Assembly: GCF_025195095.1 (NCBI RefSeq)
Contig: NZ_JANAVZ010000008.1
Location: 62,001 to 126,000, forward strand
DNA length: 64,000 bases
From: Paracoccus maritimus
GTDB taxonomy: Bacteria > Pseudomonadota > Alphaproteobacteria > Rhodobacterales > Rhodobacteraceae
Direction of reading: 5' to 3'
The translations under genes were made by a program, and so were the position numbers. The number at the start of each line of letters is the position of its first letter. Within the stretch, counting starts at the first letter, position 1. Below are positions 34,838 through 45,002 of the stretch, in pieces. The notes under the pieces are model-generated. The model was not told where the DNA came from. It ran no database searches and worked only from the letters and a program-made list of their open reading frames with translations.

Positions 34838-36364
34838 ATGCCGAACGATCAGACGCATGAGTTCAAGGGCGTGGGCGTGATGCCATTTGCCAAGCGGTAT
34901 GACAACTTCATCAACGGCCAATGGATGGCACCGAAGTCGGGCAGGTATTTCATGAATACCACCCCGATCACCGGCGGCGAGATCGGCGAGATCGCCCGCT
35001 CCGGCGCCGAGGATATCGAGGCCGCGCTGGACGCCGCGCACGCCGCCAAGGACAAGTGGGGCCAGACCTCGGCCGCGGAACGCGCCAATGTCCTGAACCG
35101 GATCGCCGACCGGATGGAAGCCAACCTGGAACTGCTGGCCACCGCCGAGACCTGGGACAACGGCAAGCCGATCCGCGAGACGATGGCCGCCGACCTGCCG
35201 CTGGCCGTCGATCACTTCCGCTATTTCGCCGGTGTCCTGCGGGCGCAGGAAGGCGGGATCTCGGAAATCGACCACGACACCATCGCCTATCACTTCCACG
35301 AGCCTCTGGGCGTTGTGGGCCAGATCATTCCGTGGAACTTCCCGCTGCTGATGGCGACGTGGAAGCTGGCGCCTGCGCTGGCAGCCGGCAATTGCGTGGT
35401 TCTGAAGCCCGCCGAACAGACCCCCGCGGGAATCATGGTGTTCGCCGACCTGATCGGCGACCTGCTGCCGCCGGGCGTTCTGAACATCGTCAACGGTTTC
35501 GGCCTGGAAGCCGGCAAGCCCTTGGCCAGCAACCCGCGCATCGCCAAGATCGCCTTTACCGGCGAGACGACGACCGGCCGGCTCATCATGCAATACGCCT
35601 CGGAAAATCTGATCCCGGTGACGCTGGAATTGGGCGGAAAATCCCCCAACATCTTCTTCGAGGATGTCGCCCGCGAGGATGACGATTACTTCGACAAGGC
35701 GATCGAGGGCTTCGTGATGTTCGCGCTGAACCAGGGCGAGGTCTGCACCTGCCCGTCGCGCGCCCTGATCGCGGAATCGATCTATGACAAGTTCATGGAT
35801 CGCGCCTTGCAGCGCGTGAAGGACATCGTGCAGGGCGATCCGCGCGACAGCGCCACGATGATCGGCGCACAGGCATCCAGCGAGCAGAAGGAAAAGATCC
35901 TGTCCTATTTCGACATCGGTCGGAAAGAGGGTGCCGAGGTTCTGACCGGCGGCGAGGCGGCCGATCTGGGCGGTGAATTGTCCAGCGGCTACTATATCAA
36001 GCCGACGGTCCTGAAGGGCCACAACAAGATGCGGGTCTTCCAGGAGGAAATCTTTGGCCCGGTTGTCTCGGTGACCACCTTCAAGGATCAGGACGAGGCG
36101 CTGTCGATCGCCAATGACACGCTTTACGGTCTTGGCGCCGGCGTCTGGTCGCGCGAGGCGAATACCTGCTATCGCTTTGGCCGTGCGATCAAGGCGGGGC
36201 GCGTCTGGACCAACTGCTATCACGCCTATCCGGCCCATGCGGCCTTTGGCGGCTACAAGCAGTCGGGCATCGGTCGCGAAAACCACCGCATGATGCTGGA
36301 CCACTATCAGCAGACCAAGAACATGCTGGTCAGCTATAGCCCGAAGAAACTGGGCTTCTTCTGA
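34838..36364 (+). CDS. Aldehyde dehydrogenase (ExaC/AcoD acetaldehyde type)
   Basis: NAD-dependent oxidation of aldehydes, probably acetaldehyde, to acids in the cytosol. It has 508 residues. The catalytic cysteine lies in [17 protein letters not shown]; the glutamate is in [15 protein letters not shown]; the NAD site contains [23 protein letters not shown] and FTGETTTGR. The CTCP form and the C-terminal KKLGFF are typical of the ExaC/AcoD group. ATG 34838 has a strong GAGGAGG site. The GAF-Fis regulator is upstream and a DUF779 gene, the usual companion, follows beyond topoisomerase IB. Confidence 0.93.
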   Translation: MPNDQTHEFKGVGVMPFAKRYDNFINGQWMAPKSGRYFMNTTPITGGEIGEIARSGAEDIEAALDAAHAAKDKWGQTSAAERANVLNRIADRMEANLELLATAETWDNGKPIRETMAADLPLAVDHFRYFAGVLRAQEGGISEIDHDTIAYHFHEPLGVVGQIIPWNFPLLMATWKLAPALAAGNCVVLKPAEQTPAGIMVFADLIGDLLPPGVLNIVNGFGLEAGKPLASNPRIAKIAFTGETTTGRLIMQYASENLIPVTLELGGKSPNIFFEDVAREDDDYFDKAIEGFVMFALNQGEVCTCPSRALIAESIYDKFMDRALQRVKDIVQGDPRDSATMIGAQASSEQKEKILSYFDIGRKEGAEVLTGGEAADLGGELSSGYYIKPTVLKGHNKMRVFQEEIFGPVVSVTTFKDQDEALSIANDTLYGLGAGVWSREANTCYRFGRAIKAGRVWTNCYHAYPAHAAFGGYKQSGIGRENHRMMLDHYQQTKNMLVSYSPKKLGFF

Positions 36365-36373
36365 TGCCCCGTG

Positions 36374-36395
36374 GTGCGGCCTTTCCAGGCCGCAC
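36374..36395 (+). terminator. Hairpin after the aldehyde dehydrogenase gene
   Basis: GTGCGGCCT (36374-36382) and AGGCCGCAC (36387-36395) form a perfect 9-bp stem with a TTCC loop, 9 bp past the stop. No T-run follows, so it may stabilise the 3' end or cause partial termination ahead of the topoisomerase gene. Confidence 0.5.
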
Positions 36396-36464
36396 CTACC
36401 CCGCGCAACCTGCGGGGGCATTGCGGCGTTGGGGCGGGTGTCTTCTCTCTGCCGGATCGTCCCG

Positions 36465-37523
36465 ATGCCCAAGGACAGCCCTATCATCGACCCGCGAGAT
36501 GCCGCCGACAGCGCGGGTCTGGTCTATGTCAACGACGACATGCCGGGAATTGTGCGTGTCCGGGCGGGAAAGGGCTTTTCCTATCGCGATGCCAAGGGTC
36601 GTACGATCCGCGACAAGGCCGAACGCAAGCGGCTGCAGGCGCTGGCCATTCCGCCCGCCTACACGGATGTCTGGATCTGCCCGGATCCGCGCGGCCATAT
36701 CCAGGCGACAGGCCGCGATGCAAAGGGGCGCAAGCAATATCGATATCACCCTGAATTCCGCGAGGTCCGCGACAGTGCGAAATACGAGCACATGCTGGAT
36801 TTCGCAAAGGCCCTGCCGAAGATCCGCGGACGGGTCCACACAGACATGGGCAAGCGCGGGATGCCCGCCGTCAAGGTCTTGGCGACCATCGTGTGGCTGC
36901 TGGAGAATACAATGATCCGGGTCGGCAACAGCGATTATGCAAGAAGCAACAGGTCGCACGGCCTGACGACCCTGCGCGACCGGCATGTCAGCCTCGAAGG
37001 ATCCGAGGTTCGGTTTCGTTTCAAGGGCAAGGGCGGCAAGGAATGGGATCTGGATATCCGCAATGCCCGTGTGGCGCGGATTGTGCGCGCTGCGCAGGAC
37101 ATTCCGGGCCAGCACCTGTTTCAGTATCTTGACGACGACGGTCAGCGCCATCAGGTTGGGTCGACCGAGGTAAACGACTATCTGCGTGAGGTGGCCGGTC
37201 GCGAGGTGACGGCCAAGGATTTCCGCACCTGGACCGGCACGGTCCTGGCCGCTCTGGCACTGTCGGAATACGAGGCGACCGACAGCCAGGCCGCGGCCAA
37301 GGCAAATGTCCGCGAGGCCATCGAAACGGTTGCGGCCAAGCTGGGAAATACGCCGGCGATCTGCCGAAAATGCTATGTCCATCCAAGGATCATCGACGCT
37401 TATCTGTCTGGCGAGCTGAAACTGGAGCTGCAAGACGAGATCGCGGAAACCCTGTCCCGCGCAGACCTGCGCCCCGAGGAAGCGCAGGTTTTGAAATTTC
37501 TGAAGAGGAGGTTGAATACATGA
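36465..37523 (+). CDS. DNA topoisomerase IB (poxvirus-like bacterial type)
   Basis: Relaxes supercoils through a 3'-phosphotyrosyl bond; 352 residues, normal for bacterial TopIB. N-terminal segments GLVYVNDDMPGIVRVRAGKGFSYRD and QYRYHPEFREVRD match the family. Catalytic residues: Arg in RVGNSDYARSNRSHGLTTLRDRHV, Lys in FKGKGGKEWDLDI, TAKDFRTWTGT, and the nucleophile Tyr304 in CRKCYVHP. ATG 36465 is the family start; a longer frame is unsupported. Its stop overlaps the DUF779 start (ATGA), so the two are coupled. Confidence 0.92.
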   Translation: MPKDSPIIDPRDAADSAGLVYVNDDMPGIVRVRAGKGFSYRDAKGRTIRDKAERKRLQALAIPPAYTDVWICPDPRGHIQATGRDAKGRKQYRYHPEFREVRDSAKYEHMLDFAKALPKIRGRVHTDMGKRGMPAVKVLATIVWLLENTMIRVGNSDYARSNRSHGLTTLRDRHVSLEGSEVRFRFKGKGGKEWDLDIRNARVARIVRAAQDIPGQHLFQYLDDDGQRHQVGSTEVNDYLREVAGREVTAKDFRTWTGTVLAALALSEYEATDSQAAAKANVREAIETVAAKLGNTPAICRKCYVHPRIIDAYLSGELKLELQDEIAETLSRADLRPEEAQVLKFLKRRLNT

Positions 37524-37849
37524 GCACCGTCACCGCGACTCCAGAGGCGCTGCAACTGCTTGAGGAAATCACCGCCGATCACGGGCCGGTCCTGTTCCAC
37601 CAGTCTGGCGGATGCTGCGACGGGTCCAGCCCGATGTGTTATCCGCAAAGCGATTTCAAGGTCAGCGACCGCGATGTGAAGCTGGGCGAGATCGGCGGGG
37701 CGCCGTTCTACATCTCGGCCAGCCAGTATGAGACATGGAAGCATACCGATCTGGTCATCGACGTGGTGCCGGGCCGGGGCGGCATGTTCAGCCTGGATAA
37801 CGGGCGTGAGAAACGCTTTCTCACCCGGTCCGAGATGTGTTCGATCTGA
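37520..37849 (+). CDS. DUF779 protein, aldehyde dehydrogenase companion
   Basis: A 109-residue protein of DUF779, a family usually encoded directly after ExaC/AcoD-type aldehyde dehydrogenases. Typical segments: LFHQSGGCCDGSSPMCYP, a cysteine-rich patch that may bind metal, then GAPFYISASQYETWKHTDLVIDVVPGRGGMFSLDNGREKRFLTRS. The ATG at 37520 overlaps the topoisomerase stop and has AGAGGAGG upstream. Its function is not established. Here it is separated from the dehydrogenase by the topoisomerase gene. Confidence 0.9.
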   Translation: MSTVTATPEALQLLEEITADHGPVLFHQSGGCCDGSSPMCYPQSDFKVSDRDVKLGEIGGAPFYISASQYETWKHTDLVIDVVPGRGGMFSLDNGREKRFLTRSEMCSI

Positions 37850-37918
37850 AGCCCCCGACGCAATTGTGATGCCCCAGGGTTTCGCCTATAAACGGCGCGT
37901 TCACCCGGAGGGTCTATC

Positions 37919-38836
37919 ATGGAATACAGCATCTTCATCGACGGCGAAGCCGGCACGACGGGTCTGCAGATCCGCGAGCGGCTGGAGGCGCGTGAAGACA
38001 TCCGCCTGATCCAGATCGACCCCGCACGGCGCAAGGATGCCGATGCCCGCCGGGAAGCGTTTCAGGAAGCGGATGTCGCGATCCTGTGCCTTCCTGACGA
38101 TGCCGCGCGCGAGGCGGTGGAACTGGCCAGCGATCTGGACGTCCGTCTGATCGATGCCTCGACCGCGCATCGGGTCGATGACCGCTGGGTTTATGGCTTT
38201 CCCGAACTTTCGGACGAGATTCGCGACCAGATCGCCTTGGCGCAGCTTGTCAGCAATCCCGGCTGCTATTCCACCGGATCGATCGCGATCATCGCGCCGC
38301 TGATCGCGGCGGGGCTGATCGATGCGGACGAGCCTTTGGCGATCAACGCGGTCAGCGGGTTCACCGGCGGCGGCAAGGCTTTGGTCGCCGAATACGAGGA
38401 TGGCGCGGCGCCCGCGCATTTCGTCTATGGGTTGAACCAGCGGCACAAGCATATCCCCGAGATCATGGCCCATACCGGCCTGATGCTGCAGCCGGTGTTC
38501 GCCCCCTCGGTCGGCAATTTCGCGCAGGGCATGGCGGTGCAACTGCCGCTGCATCTGGATGACGACAGGACCGTCAAGGCGCTGTTCGAGGCGCTGTCGG
38601 ATCATTACGACGGACAGAAATTCGTCCGCGTCGTGCCTGCTGCCGAAATGGGCGCGCGCATCGTGCCGACGGCGATGAACGGCAGCAATGTGATGCAGAT
38701 CAGCGTGCATGGCGACGACGACAATGGCTGCTGCATGGTGGTCGCCGTGCTGGACAATCTTGGCAAGGGCGCGTCCGGCGCTGCGGTTCAGAACCTGAAC
38801 ATCATGCTGGACATGGATGAAGGCGAGGGGCTTTGA
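37919..38836 (+). CDS. argC: N-acetyl-gamma-glutamyl-phosphate reductase
   Basis: Third step of arginine synthesis, NADPH-dependent reduction of N-acetylglutamyl phosphate. At 305 residues it is the short (type 2) form. Seen are the Rossmann start [18 protein letters not shown], the catalytic Cys116 in [10 protein letters not shown], and the following [18 protein letters not shown] and [10 protein letters not shown] segments. The ATG at 37919 follows GGAGGGTCTATC. It stands alone here, with no other arg gene adjacent. Confidence 0.94.
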   Translation: MEYSIFIDGEAGTTGLQIRERLEAREDIRLIQIDPARRKDADARREAFQEADVAILCLPDDAAREAVELASDLDVRLIDASTAHRVDDRWVYGFPELSDEIRDQIALAQLVSNPGCYSTGSIAIIAPLIAAGLIDADEPLAINAVSGFTGGGKALVAEYEDGAAPAHFVYGLNQRHKHIPEIMAHTGLMLQPVFAPSVGNFAQGMAVQLPLHLDDDRTVKALFEALSDHYDGQKFVRVVPAAEMGARIVPTAMNGSNVMQISVHGDDDNGCCMVVAVLDNLGKGASGAAVQNLNIMLDMDEGEGL

Positions 38837-39006
38837 CCCCCGCGGTTTCACGCTTGGGCTGGCTTTCGCCTGTTGAGGGCCGCCGGATGGGCGGGACTGT
38901 TCCGACGGCGCGTCGGCTCGCTTGACGCCCGGCGCGCTTCAGGCGCACCTCTGACGCTGAAATTCGGCGCGGTCGTGACGCCGGATGCGGGCAAGAGGTC
39001 CAGCAC

Positions 39007-39921
39007 GTGGCTGTCATCAGATCGCAACATTCCTTCAACATTCTCAGTATCGACCTGCATCGCCTGGACTATGGTGCGACCGGTCACGATTTCGATGACA
39101 ACGTCAATCTGAGATATGCTGGCCAATCCCACCGCGATGTCTATGAATACGCGTGGGAATTGCCGGGCTATCAATACAGCAGCCGCTATATGGGCGACGA
39201 CCTGCGGGTTTCCGGGGCGGGCGAACTGGCCTCGGGCGTCGTCGATACCTATTCCGAACGCGTCTGGACGGGATCGGACTGGTGGGAACTGTGGCGCATG
39301 AGCGGCGTGTCGATCGACGCCGGTGACCTGGCCGATGCCATTTCCAGCCCCTCGGTCGCCGATGATCGGCGGCTGTATCGCGACGCGTTCTCGGGCGACG
39401 ACCTGTTCCGCCTCAGCATCAACGCCGACCGGGCCTATGGATATGCGGGCGACGATACGCTGAAGGGTGGCGCGGGCAACGACACGCTGGCCGGGCAGGC
39501 GGGGCAGGACCGGCTGTTTGGCGGTCAGGGGAACGACTTAATGAATGGCGGGGCGGGGCGCGACCACCTGAAGGGGGATGGTGGTGCGGATGTCTTCATC
39601 TTCCAGTCCACGCGCGACATCGGCAACAGCTTTGGCGGAAGCGATATCGTCGTGGATTTCCACGAGGGGCAGGACGTGCTGCACCTGTCGCGCATCGACG
39701 CCAGCACGCAGCTGGCCGGTAACAACGGGTTTGTGTGGCGCGGCGAAGGCGACTTCACAGGCAGCGCGAAGGGCGAGGTGCGCTATGACAGCATTGATCG
39801 TCCGGGCACCGCGAACGATGTCACGCTGGTCTATATCGACACCGACGCCGATCGCGGGGCCGAGGCAACGATCCGGCTGCAAGGGCTGCACGATCTGACC
39901 GCCGACGATTTCCTGTTCTAG
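39007..39921 (+). CDS. Calcium-binding RTX-repeat protein, probable type I secretion substrate
   Basis: A 304-residue protein with glycine/aspartate nonapeptide repeats in the middle (AYGYAGDDTLKGGAGNDTLAG, GGQGNDLMNGGAGRDHLKGDGGADVF; residues about 140-200), forming a calcium parallel beta-roll. The C terminus, ending in ADDFLF, resembles the uncleaved type I secretion signal, and there is no N-terminal signal peptide. The first 135 residues have no recognised domain. The start is GTG 39007, eight bases after AAGAGG. No type I exporter genes are adjacent. Confidence 0.82.
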   Translation: MAVIRSQHSFNILSIDLHRLDYGATGHDFDDNVNLRYAGQSHRDVYEYAWELPGYQYSSRYMGDDLRVSGAGELASGVVDTYSERVWTGSDWWELWRMSGVSIDAGDLADAISSPSVADDRRLYRDAFSGDDLFRLSINADRAYGYAGDDTLKGGAGNDTLAGQAGQDRLFGGQGNDLMNGGAGRDHLKGDGGADVFIFQSTRDIGNSFGGSDIVVDFHEGQDVLHLSRIDASTQLAGNNGFVWRGEGDFTGSAKGEVRYDSIDRPGTANDVTLVYIDTDADRGAEATIRLQGLHDLTADDFLF

Positions 39922-40111
39922 CCGCGTCCGGCGCGGGGTCGGTGCGTCATTCTGGACAATGACGGTCCTGCGCGCTATCGGCAAGAAAATGCCGATAAAC
40001 TCCGACCCGGCCTGTGTGGTCGATTTGCGGATCAGCAGGACAAGCCGACAATGGCCGAAATTTTCGCATCATCGAGTTGGCGGCTGCCGCGCATGTCCGC
40101 AGCCGGGGTGA

Positions 40112-40426
40112 TCAACGCCCCTCTGGCGGATGCGGCTCGACCAGAACGTCCTGAAAATAGCGTTTGCTGCGCTGGCCGGTCGTGATGGGGGTGATTTTTT
40201 CGATGCAGGCGCGGTAATGCGGGGTCTGACCATGGGCCTTCAGCGCCTCGACCCCGGTAAAGATCTCATAGACCGTGAATCGGTTCTGGTCCTCGGGGTC
40301 GCACAGAAGGTCAAAGCGCAGATTTCCGGGTTCCTGCCGCGTGCCTTCCCAATTGATGCGGAAGGCCTCGATGAACTCGTCCCGGTGGCCGGGCAAGACT
40401 TCGATGCTGACCAGTTGCACAAGCAT
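40112..40426 (-). CDS. Antibiotic biosynthesis monooxygenase domain protein, LsrG-like
   Basis: A 104-residue ferredoxin-like dimeric protein. Its sequence follows E. coli LsrG closely in pattern: LVSIEVLPGHRDEFIEAFRINWEGTRQEPGNLRFDLLCDPEDQNRFTVYEIF, then HGQTPHYRACIEKITPITTGQRSKRYF. LsrG isomerises phospho-AI-2 during autoinducer-2 breakdown. No other lsr gene is near, so a general quinol monooxygenase or isomerase role is equally possible. It is divergent from the GT61-like gene. Confidence 0.8.
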   Translation of the reverse strand: MLVQLVSIEVLPGHRDEFIEAFRINWEGTRQEPGNLRFDLLCDPEDQNRFTVYEIFTGVEALKAHGQTPHYRACIEKITPITTGQRSKRYFQDVLVEPHPPEGR

Positions 40427-40573
40427 GGGCGTTCCCCTGATAGGCCGTTCGACGGCTGTCGGCCCGGCATTCCTAGTCGATCTTCCGAAACTCGGCCAGT
40501 GTCAGGGAAGCCATGTATTCAGACATTCGGCACATTCGGCGGTTCTTCGTTACCTCTACAAGGTTGATTTCAG

Positions 40574-41626
40574 ATGTTTCATTCGATCAGACCCGTGACT
40601 TCGCGCCTGCGCCGGCTGGCCGGCTTTCCGCCAAGGGATTTCTTTCGGAACGCGGAGGATAGCTGGCAGATTTCACCCGCCGAGACGATCGAGTTCCGGC
40701 CCGCCTACGCGCTGCCCGGCCAGGTCGAACGTATCGCCGGCACCATGTTCGCGTCGATGGCCGACACGGTCGAGGCGCTGACCCGCGATGGGGCGGCGTC
40801 CGAACGCGCGACACGTGCCTGGCGGCTGCGCGGCGTCGATCTGATCGATGGCGTGCTGTATCACGGCGGCGGCGAATATCATCTTCGGACCCGCCGCAAC
40901 CGGTTCGGGTTGGCGCGCCGCCCGCGCAGCGAAACCAGCGGCGCGCTGTACGAGACGTGGACGACGAACCGCTGGTTCGGAAGCTGGCTGATGGATGCCA
41001 CGCTGGCGCATGGCCTTGCCGCAGCCGAAGGCCCGGCCCTGACAACCGCGCCCGAACCCGCGCCGGGCGGTCATCAGGCCGCGTATGAACGGCTGATCGG
41101 CATGGCGCCGCAGCGCCTGCCGGGCGATGTTCATTTCCGCGAACTGGTTCTGTTCGATGATCTGCCGAACAATGGTGGCAAGGCCGCCCGCGCCAAGGCG
41201 CTGCGCCGTCGGCTTCTTGATGCCGTGCCGCCGGTCCCGGTGCCGGGTGTTTTCCTGTTGCGGGGCGAGGCGGGCGACCGTCGCGTGCTTGCAAACGAAC
41301 GCCAGCTTGCCGACAGCCTTGCCGAAAGCCGGGGATTTCTGGTCATGGACCCGCTGCAGGTGACGGTAGAGGACCTGATCCGTGCCTGCGGTGCCGCCCG
41401 CGCCATCGTCGGAGTCGAGGGCAGCCATCTTGTCCACGGCATCACCGTTGCACCCGAAGGTGCGGCGATCGTGCCGATCCAGCCGCCGACGCGCGTCGCC
41501 GCCACGCTGAAGCAGATGACCGACCGGCTGGATCAGCGGTTCGGCCTGCTGGTAGCCGAGGGCAGCGATACCGATTTCACGCTGGCGCGCGACGACCTGT
41601 TCGCGACGCTGGATCTGTTCGACTGA
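40574..41626 (+). CDS. GT61/DUF563 family glycosyltransferase
   Basis: A 350-residue protein with the C-terminal GT61 pattern: VFLLRGEAGDRRVLANERQLADSLAESRGFLVMDPLQVTVEDLIRACGAARAIVGVEGSHLVHGITVAPEGAAIVPIQPP. The motif GVEGSHLVH stands for the usual GxHGAGL block. The N-terminal half is poorly conserved. No transmembrane segment is seen. Family members add sugars to surface glycans or proteins. The ATG at 40574 follows a weak ribosome site (AAGGTTGATTTCAG). It converges with trxC, three bases apart. Confidence 0.75.
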   Translation: MFHSIRPVTSRLRRLAGFPPRDFFRNAEDSWQISPAETIEFRPAYALPGQVERIAGTMFASMADTVEALTRDGAASERATRAWRLRGVDLIDGVLYHGGGEYHLRTRRNRFGLARRPRSETSGALYETWTTNRWFGSWLMDATLAHGLAAAEGPALTTAPEPAPGGHQAAYERLIGMAPQRLPGDVHFRELVLFDDLPNNGGKAARAKALRRRLLDAVPPVPVPGVFLLRGEAGDRRVLANERQLADSLAESRGFLVMDPLQVTVEDLIRACGAARAIVGVEGSHLVHGITVAPEGAAIVPIQPPTRVAATLKQMTDRLDQRFGLLVAEGSDTDFTLARDDLFATLDLFD

Positions 41627-41629
41627 CGG

Positions 41630-42070
41630 TCAACGACCTGCCATCGCGGCGTCGGCCATCCGCACAAGATCCGCGGCGGGGCGGGCGCCCGCCTGACGGC
41701 TGACCTCGCGACCGTCGCGAAACAGGATAAAGGCCGGGATGCCGCGAATGTTCCAGCGCGCCGACGCTGCAGGATGGGTTTGCGTGTCGATCTTGACCAG
41801 CCGCGCCCGGCCCTTCAACAGGGCCGCCGCCTTATCGAACTCGGGTGCCATCATCCTGCACGGACCGCACCACGGCGCCCAGAAATCGACCAGTAGCGGC
41901 ACCTGATCGGTCTTGGCTGCCTTTTGCAGCGTCGCGTCATCCACGGACACCGGCTTTGCCGGCATCAGCGCCGCGCCGCAGGTGCCGCATTTCGGGTTTG
42001 CGTCCAGTCGCTCCGACGGCACGCGATTGGCCTGTGCGCAGGACAGGCAGACAAGCTTCCGGGGCGACAT
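41630..42070 (-). CDS. trxC: Thioredoxin 2, zinc-finger type
   Basis: A 146-residue thioredoxin with the TrxC N-terminal zinc site of two CxxC pairs (Cys8/Cys11 in CLSC and Cys28/Cys31 in CGTC). The active site is WCGPCRMM, Cys68 and Cys71. GIPAFILFRDGREVSRQAG is the conserved cis-Pro region. TrxC is used under oxidative stress in the cytosol. It is 76 bp downstream of gcvP on the same strand, beyond a hairpin, so probably separately transcribed. Confidence 0.93.
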   Translation of the reverse strand: MSPRKLVCLSCAQANRVPSERLDANPKCGTCGAALMPAKPVSVDDATLQKAAKTDQVPLLVDFWAPWCGPCRMMAPEFDKAAALLKGRARLVKIDTQTHPAASARWNIRGIPAFILFRDGREVSRQAGARPAADLVRMADAAMAGR

Positions 42071-42136
42071 CGCGGCCTCCTATTCCATGGTTCGAATATG
42101 AAGCCGCGCGCGCAGTTTTCAAGATGATCGTGCGGG

Positions 42137-42159
42137 GGCTGCGGAATTATTCCGCAGCC
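42137..42159 (-). terminator. Hairpin at the gcvP stop codon
   Basis: GGCTGCGGAA (42137-42146) and TTCCGCAGCC (42150-42159) form a perfect 10-bp stem whose three-base loop is exactly the gcvP stop codon (TAA on the minus strand). No T-run follows. It may end the gcv transcript or protect its 3' end. Confidence 0.5.
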
Positions 42160-44987
42160 TCGGCATAGCTGTCCAGCGGCGGACAGGTGCAGATCAGGTT
42201 GCGGTCGCCGAAGACGTTGTCCACCCGTCCGACCGGAGGCCAGTACTTGTCCACCCTGAACGCGCCCGCCGGGAAACAGCCCTGCTCGCGCGAATAGGGG
42301 CGATCCCAGTCCGCGACCAGATCCTCGACTGTGTGGGGCGCCCGGCGCAGCGGGCTTTCCTCGGCGGCGATCCGCCCTTCTGCGACCTCGGTGATCTCGT
42401 CGCGAATCGCCAGCATCGCGGCGACAAAGCGGTCGATCTCGGCCTTGGTCTCGGATTCCGTTGGCTCCACCATCAGCGTTCCGGCGACCGGCCAGGACAT
42501 CGTGGGGGCGTGGAAACCGTTGTCGATCAGCCGCTTGGCGATGTCGTCCACGGTCACGCCGTGATCTGCGAAGGGCCGCGTGTCCAGAATGCATTCATGC
42601 GCGACGCGCCCGCGATTGCCCATGAACAGGATCGGATAGGCACCCGCCAGCCGCGAGGCAATGTAATTGGCGTTCAGGATCGCCACGCGGGTCGCCTGTG
42701 TCAGGCCTGCGCCGCCCATCATCAGGCAGTAGGCCCAGGAAATCAGCAGGATCGACGCGCTGCCATAGGGGGCCGCCGACACGGCGCCGCTGTCGTCATC
42801 CCGCGGATCGCCCGGCAGATGCGGGGCCAGATGCGCCTTGACGCCGATCGGGCCCATGCCTGGCCCGCCGCCCCCATGCGGGATGGCAAAGGTCTTGTGC
42901 AGGTTCAGGTGGCTGACGTCGCCACCGATCTCGCCCGGCTTCACCAGCCCGACCAGCGCGTTCAGGTTCGCCCCGTCGATATAGACCTGCCCGCCATGGT
43001 CATGGGTGATCCGGCAAACATCGCGCACCGTATCCTCGAAGACGCCATGGGTGCTGGGATAGGTGATCATCACGGCGGCCAGACGGTTGCCCGCCTTCGC
43101 GGCCTTGTCGGCGAAATCTTCCAGATCGATGTCGCCGTTCGGGGCCGATTTCACCACCACGACCTTCATGCCGCACATCTGTGCGCTGGCCGGGTTGGTG
43201 CCATGCGCCGACATCGGGATCAGGCAGATGTCGCGCTGATCATCGCCGCGCGCCCGGTGATAGGCCTGGATCGTCAGCAGCCCGGCATATTCACCCTGCG
43301 CGCCGCTGTTCGGTTGCATCGAAAACGCATCATAGCCGGTGATCTCGCACAGCTTCGCATCCAGATCCGCGATCGCCTCGGCATATCCTGCCGCCTGATG
43401 GCGCGGCGCAAAGGGATGCAGCGCACCGAATTCGGGCCAGGTGATCGGCATCATTTCGGCGGCCGCATTCAGCTTCATCGTGCAGGACCCCAGCGGGATC
43501 ATCGCCCGGTCCAGCGCCAGATCGCGATCCGAAAGACGTCGCATATAGCGCATCATCTCGGATTCGGCGCGGTTCATGTGAAAGACCGGATGGGTCAGGT
43601 AGTCGCTGCCGCGCAACAGATCGTCGGAGATCGCGGGGCCTTGCGCGGGGGCGGGCGCGTCCTCGATCCCGAACGCGTCCAGCAGACGCCGGATCACACC
43701 GGCATCGGTCGTCTCGTCGACGCTGATGCCGACGCGGTCGCGGCCCACGCGGCGCAGGTTGATGCCGCGCTGCTCGGCCGCGGCCAGGATGCCGGCCTGA
43801 CCGACCCCGACCTTCACGGTGATCGTGTCGAAGAATGCCTGCGGGGCAACATCGGCCCCCGCGCGACGCAACGCCTCGGCGATCGTGACCGCGCCCAGAT
43901 GGACGCGCTGCGCGATGGCGCGCAGCCCCTCGGGGCCGTGGAACACCGCATAGAAGCTGGCCATGACGGCCAGCAGGGCCTGCGCGGTGCAGACATTCGA
44001 GGTCGCTTTCTCGCGCCGGATATGTTGTTCGCGCGTCTGCAAGGACAGGCGATAGGCCTGATTGCCCTTGGTATCGACGCTGACCCCGACGATCCGGCCG
44101 GGCATTGCGCGCTTCAGTTCGTCGCGGCAGGACATGAAGGCGGCGTGCGGCCCGCCATAGCCCATCGGCACCCCGAAACGCTGTGCCGACCCGACGGCGA
44201 TGTCCGCCCCCATCGCACCGGGTTCCTTCAGCAGGCACAAGGCCAGCAGGTCGGTCGCGACGATGGCCAGCGCCTTTGCGTCATGCAGCGCCTCGATCTC
44301 GGGCGTCAGGTCGCGGATATGACCATAGGTGCCCGGATACTGAAAGATCGCGCCAAAGACCTCGGCGGCATTCAGATCGTCGATGGACCCCTTGATGATG
44401 CGGATGCCCAACGGCGCGGCCCGCGTCTCGATCACGGCGATGGTCTGGGGGTGCAGGTCATGGGCAACGAAGAACGCATCAGCCTTGGATTTGGCCTGCC
44501 GCCGCGCCATCGCCATCGCCTCGGCCGCCGCCGTCGCCTCGTCCAGCAGGCTGGCATTGGCGATGGGAAGCCCGGTCAGATCGGCGACCATGGTCTGAAA
44601 GTTCAGCAGCGCCTCAAGTCGTCCCTGGGCGATCTCGGGCTGATAGGGGGTATAGGCGGTGTACCAGGCCGGGTTTTCCAGAATGTTGCGCTGGATCGCC
44701 GGCGGGGTGAAGGTGCCATGATAGCCTTGTCCGATCAGGCTGGTCATCACGGTGTTCTTCTTCGCCACGTCCTGCATGCGGGCCAGCAGCTCGGCCTCTG
44801 ACAGCGCGGGCCATCCTAGCGGCTGATCCTGACGGATTGCCTGCGGCACGGTCTGGTCGATCAACGCATCAAGGCTTTCCGCGCCCACCACCCGCAGCAT
44901 CTCGGCCATTTCGGCGGGCGAGGGGCCGATATGCCGGCGGTTGGCAAAATCATCGGGCTGATAGTCGGTCGGGTTCCAGCGGGTCAT
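42147..44987 (-). CDS. gcvP: Glycine dehydrogenase (P protein of glycine cleavage system)
   Basis: PLP-dependent decarboxylation of glycine, passing the aminomethyl group to GcvH. It has 946 residues, the one-chain form. The N-terminal half starts [19 protein letters not shown]; the PLP lysine is in [20 protein letters not shown] in the C-terminal half, near residue 700. Other conserved stretches are [36 protein letters not shown] and [12 protein letters not shown]. It is the last gene of gcvT-gcvH-gcvP, with a short VOC remnant in the 136-bp gap before it. Confidence 0.97.
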   Translation of the reverse strand: MTRWNPTDYQPDDFANRRHIGPSPAEMAEMLRVVGAESLDALIDQTVPQAIRQDQPLGWPALSEAELLARMQDVAKKNTVMTSLIGQGYHGTFTPPAIQRNILENPAWYTAYTPYQPEIAQGRLEALLNFQTMVADLTGLPIANASLLDEATAAAEAMAMARRQAKSKADAFFVAHDLHPQTIAVIETRAAPLGIRIIKGSIDDLNAAEVFGAIFQYPGTYGHIRDLTPEIEALHDAKALAIVATDLLALCLLKEPGAMGADIAVGSAQRFGVPMGYGGPHAAFMSCRDELKRAMPGRIVGVSVDTKGNQAYRLSLQTREQHIRREKATSNVCTAQALLAVMASFYAVFHGPEGLRAIAQRVHLGAVTIAEALRRAGADVAPQAFFDTITVKVGVGQAGILAAAEQRGINLRRVGRDRVGISVDETTDAGVIRRLLDAFGIEDAPAPAQGPAISDDLLRGSDYLTHPVFHMNRAESEMMRYMRRLSDRDLALDRAMIPLGSCTMKLNAAAEMMPITWPEFGALHPFAPRHQAAGYAEAIADLDAKLCEITGYDAFSMQPNSGAQGEYAGLLTIQAYHRARGDDQRDICLIPMSAHGTNPASAQMCGMKVVVVKSAPNGDIDLEDFADKAAKAGNRLAAVMITYPSTHGVFEDTVRDVCRITHDHGGQVYIDGANLNALVGLVKPGEIGGDVSHLNLHKTFAIPHGGGGPGMGPIGVKAHLAPHLPGDPRDDDSGAVSAAPYGSASILLISWAYCLMMGGAGLTQATRVAILNANYIASRLAGAYPILFMGNRGRVAHECILDTRPFADHGVTVDDIAKRLIDNGFHAPTMSWPVAGTLMVEPTESETKAEIDRFVAAMLAIRDEITEVAEGRIAAEESPLRRAPHTVEDLVADWDRPYSREQGCFPAGAFRVDKYWPPVGRVDNVFGDRNLICTCPPLDSYAEAAE

Positions 44988-45002
44988 ACGCGCCTTCTTT
45001 CG

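Noticed and set aside
42333..44801. 822-residue plus-strand frame opposite gcvP
   Set aside because: It mirrors the gcvP coding sequence in a high-GC context, has no domain and no ribosome site.
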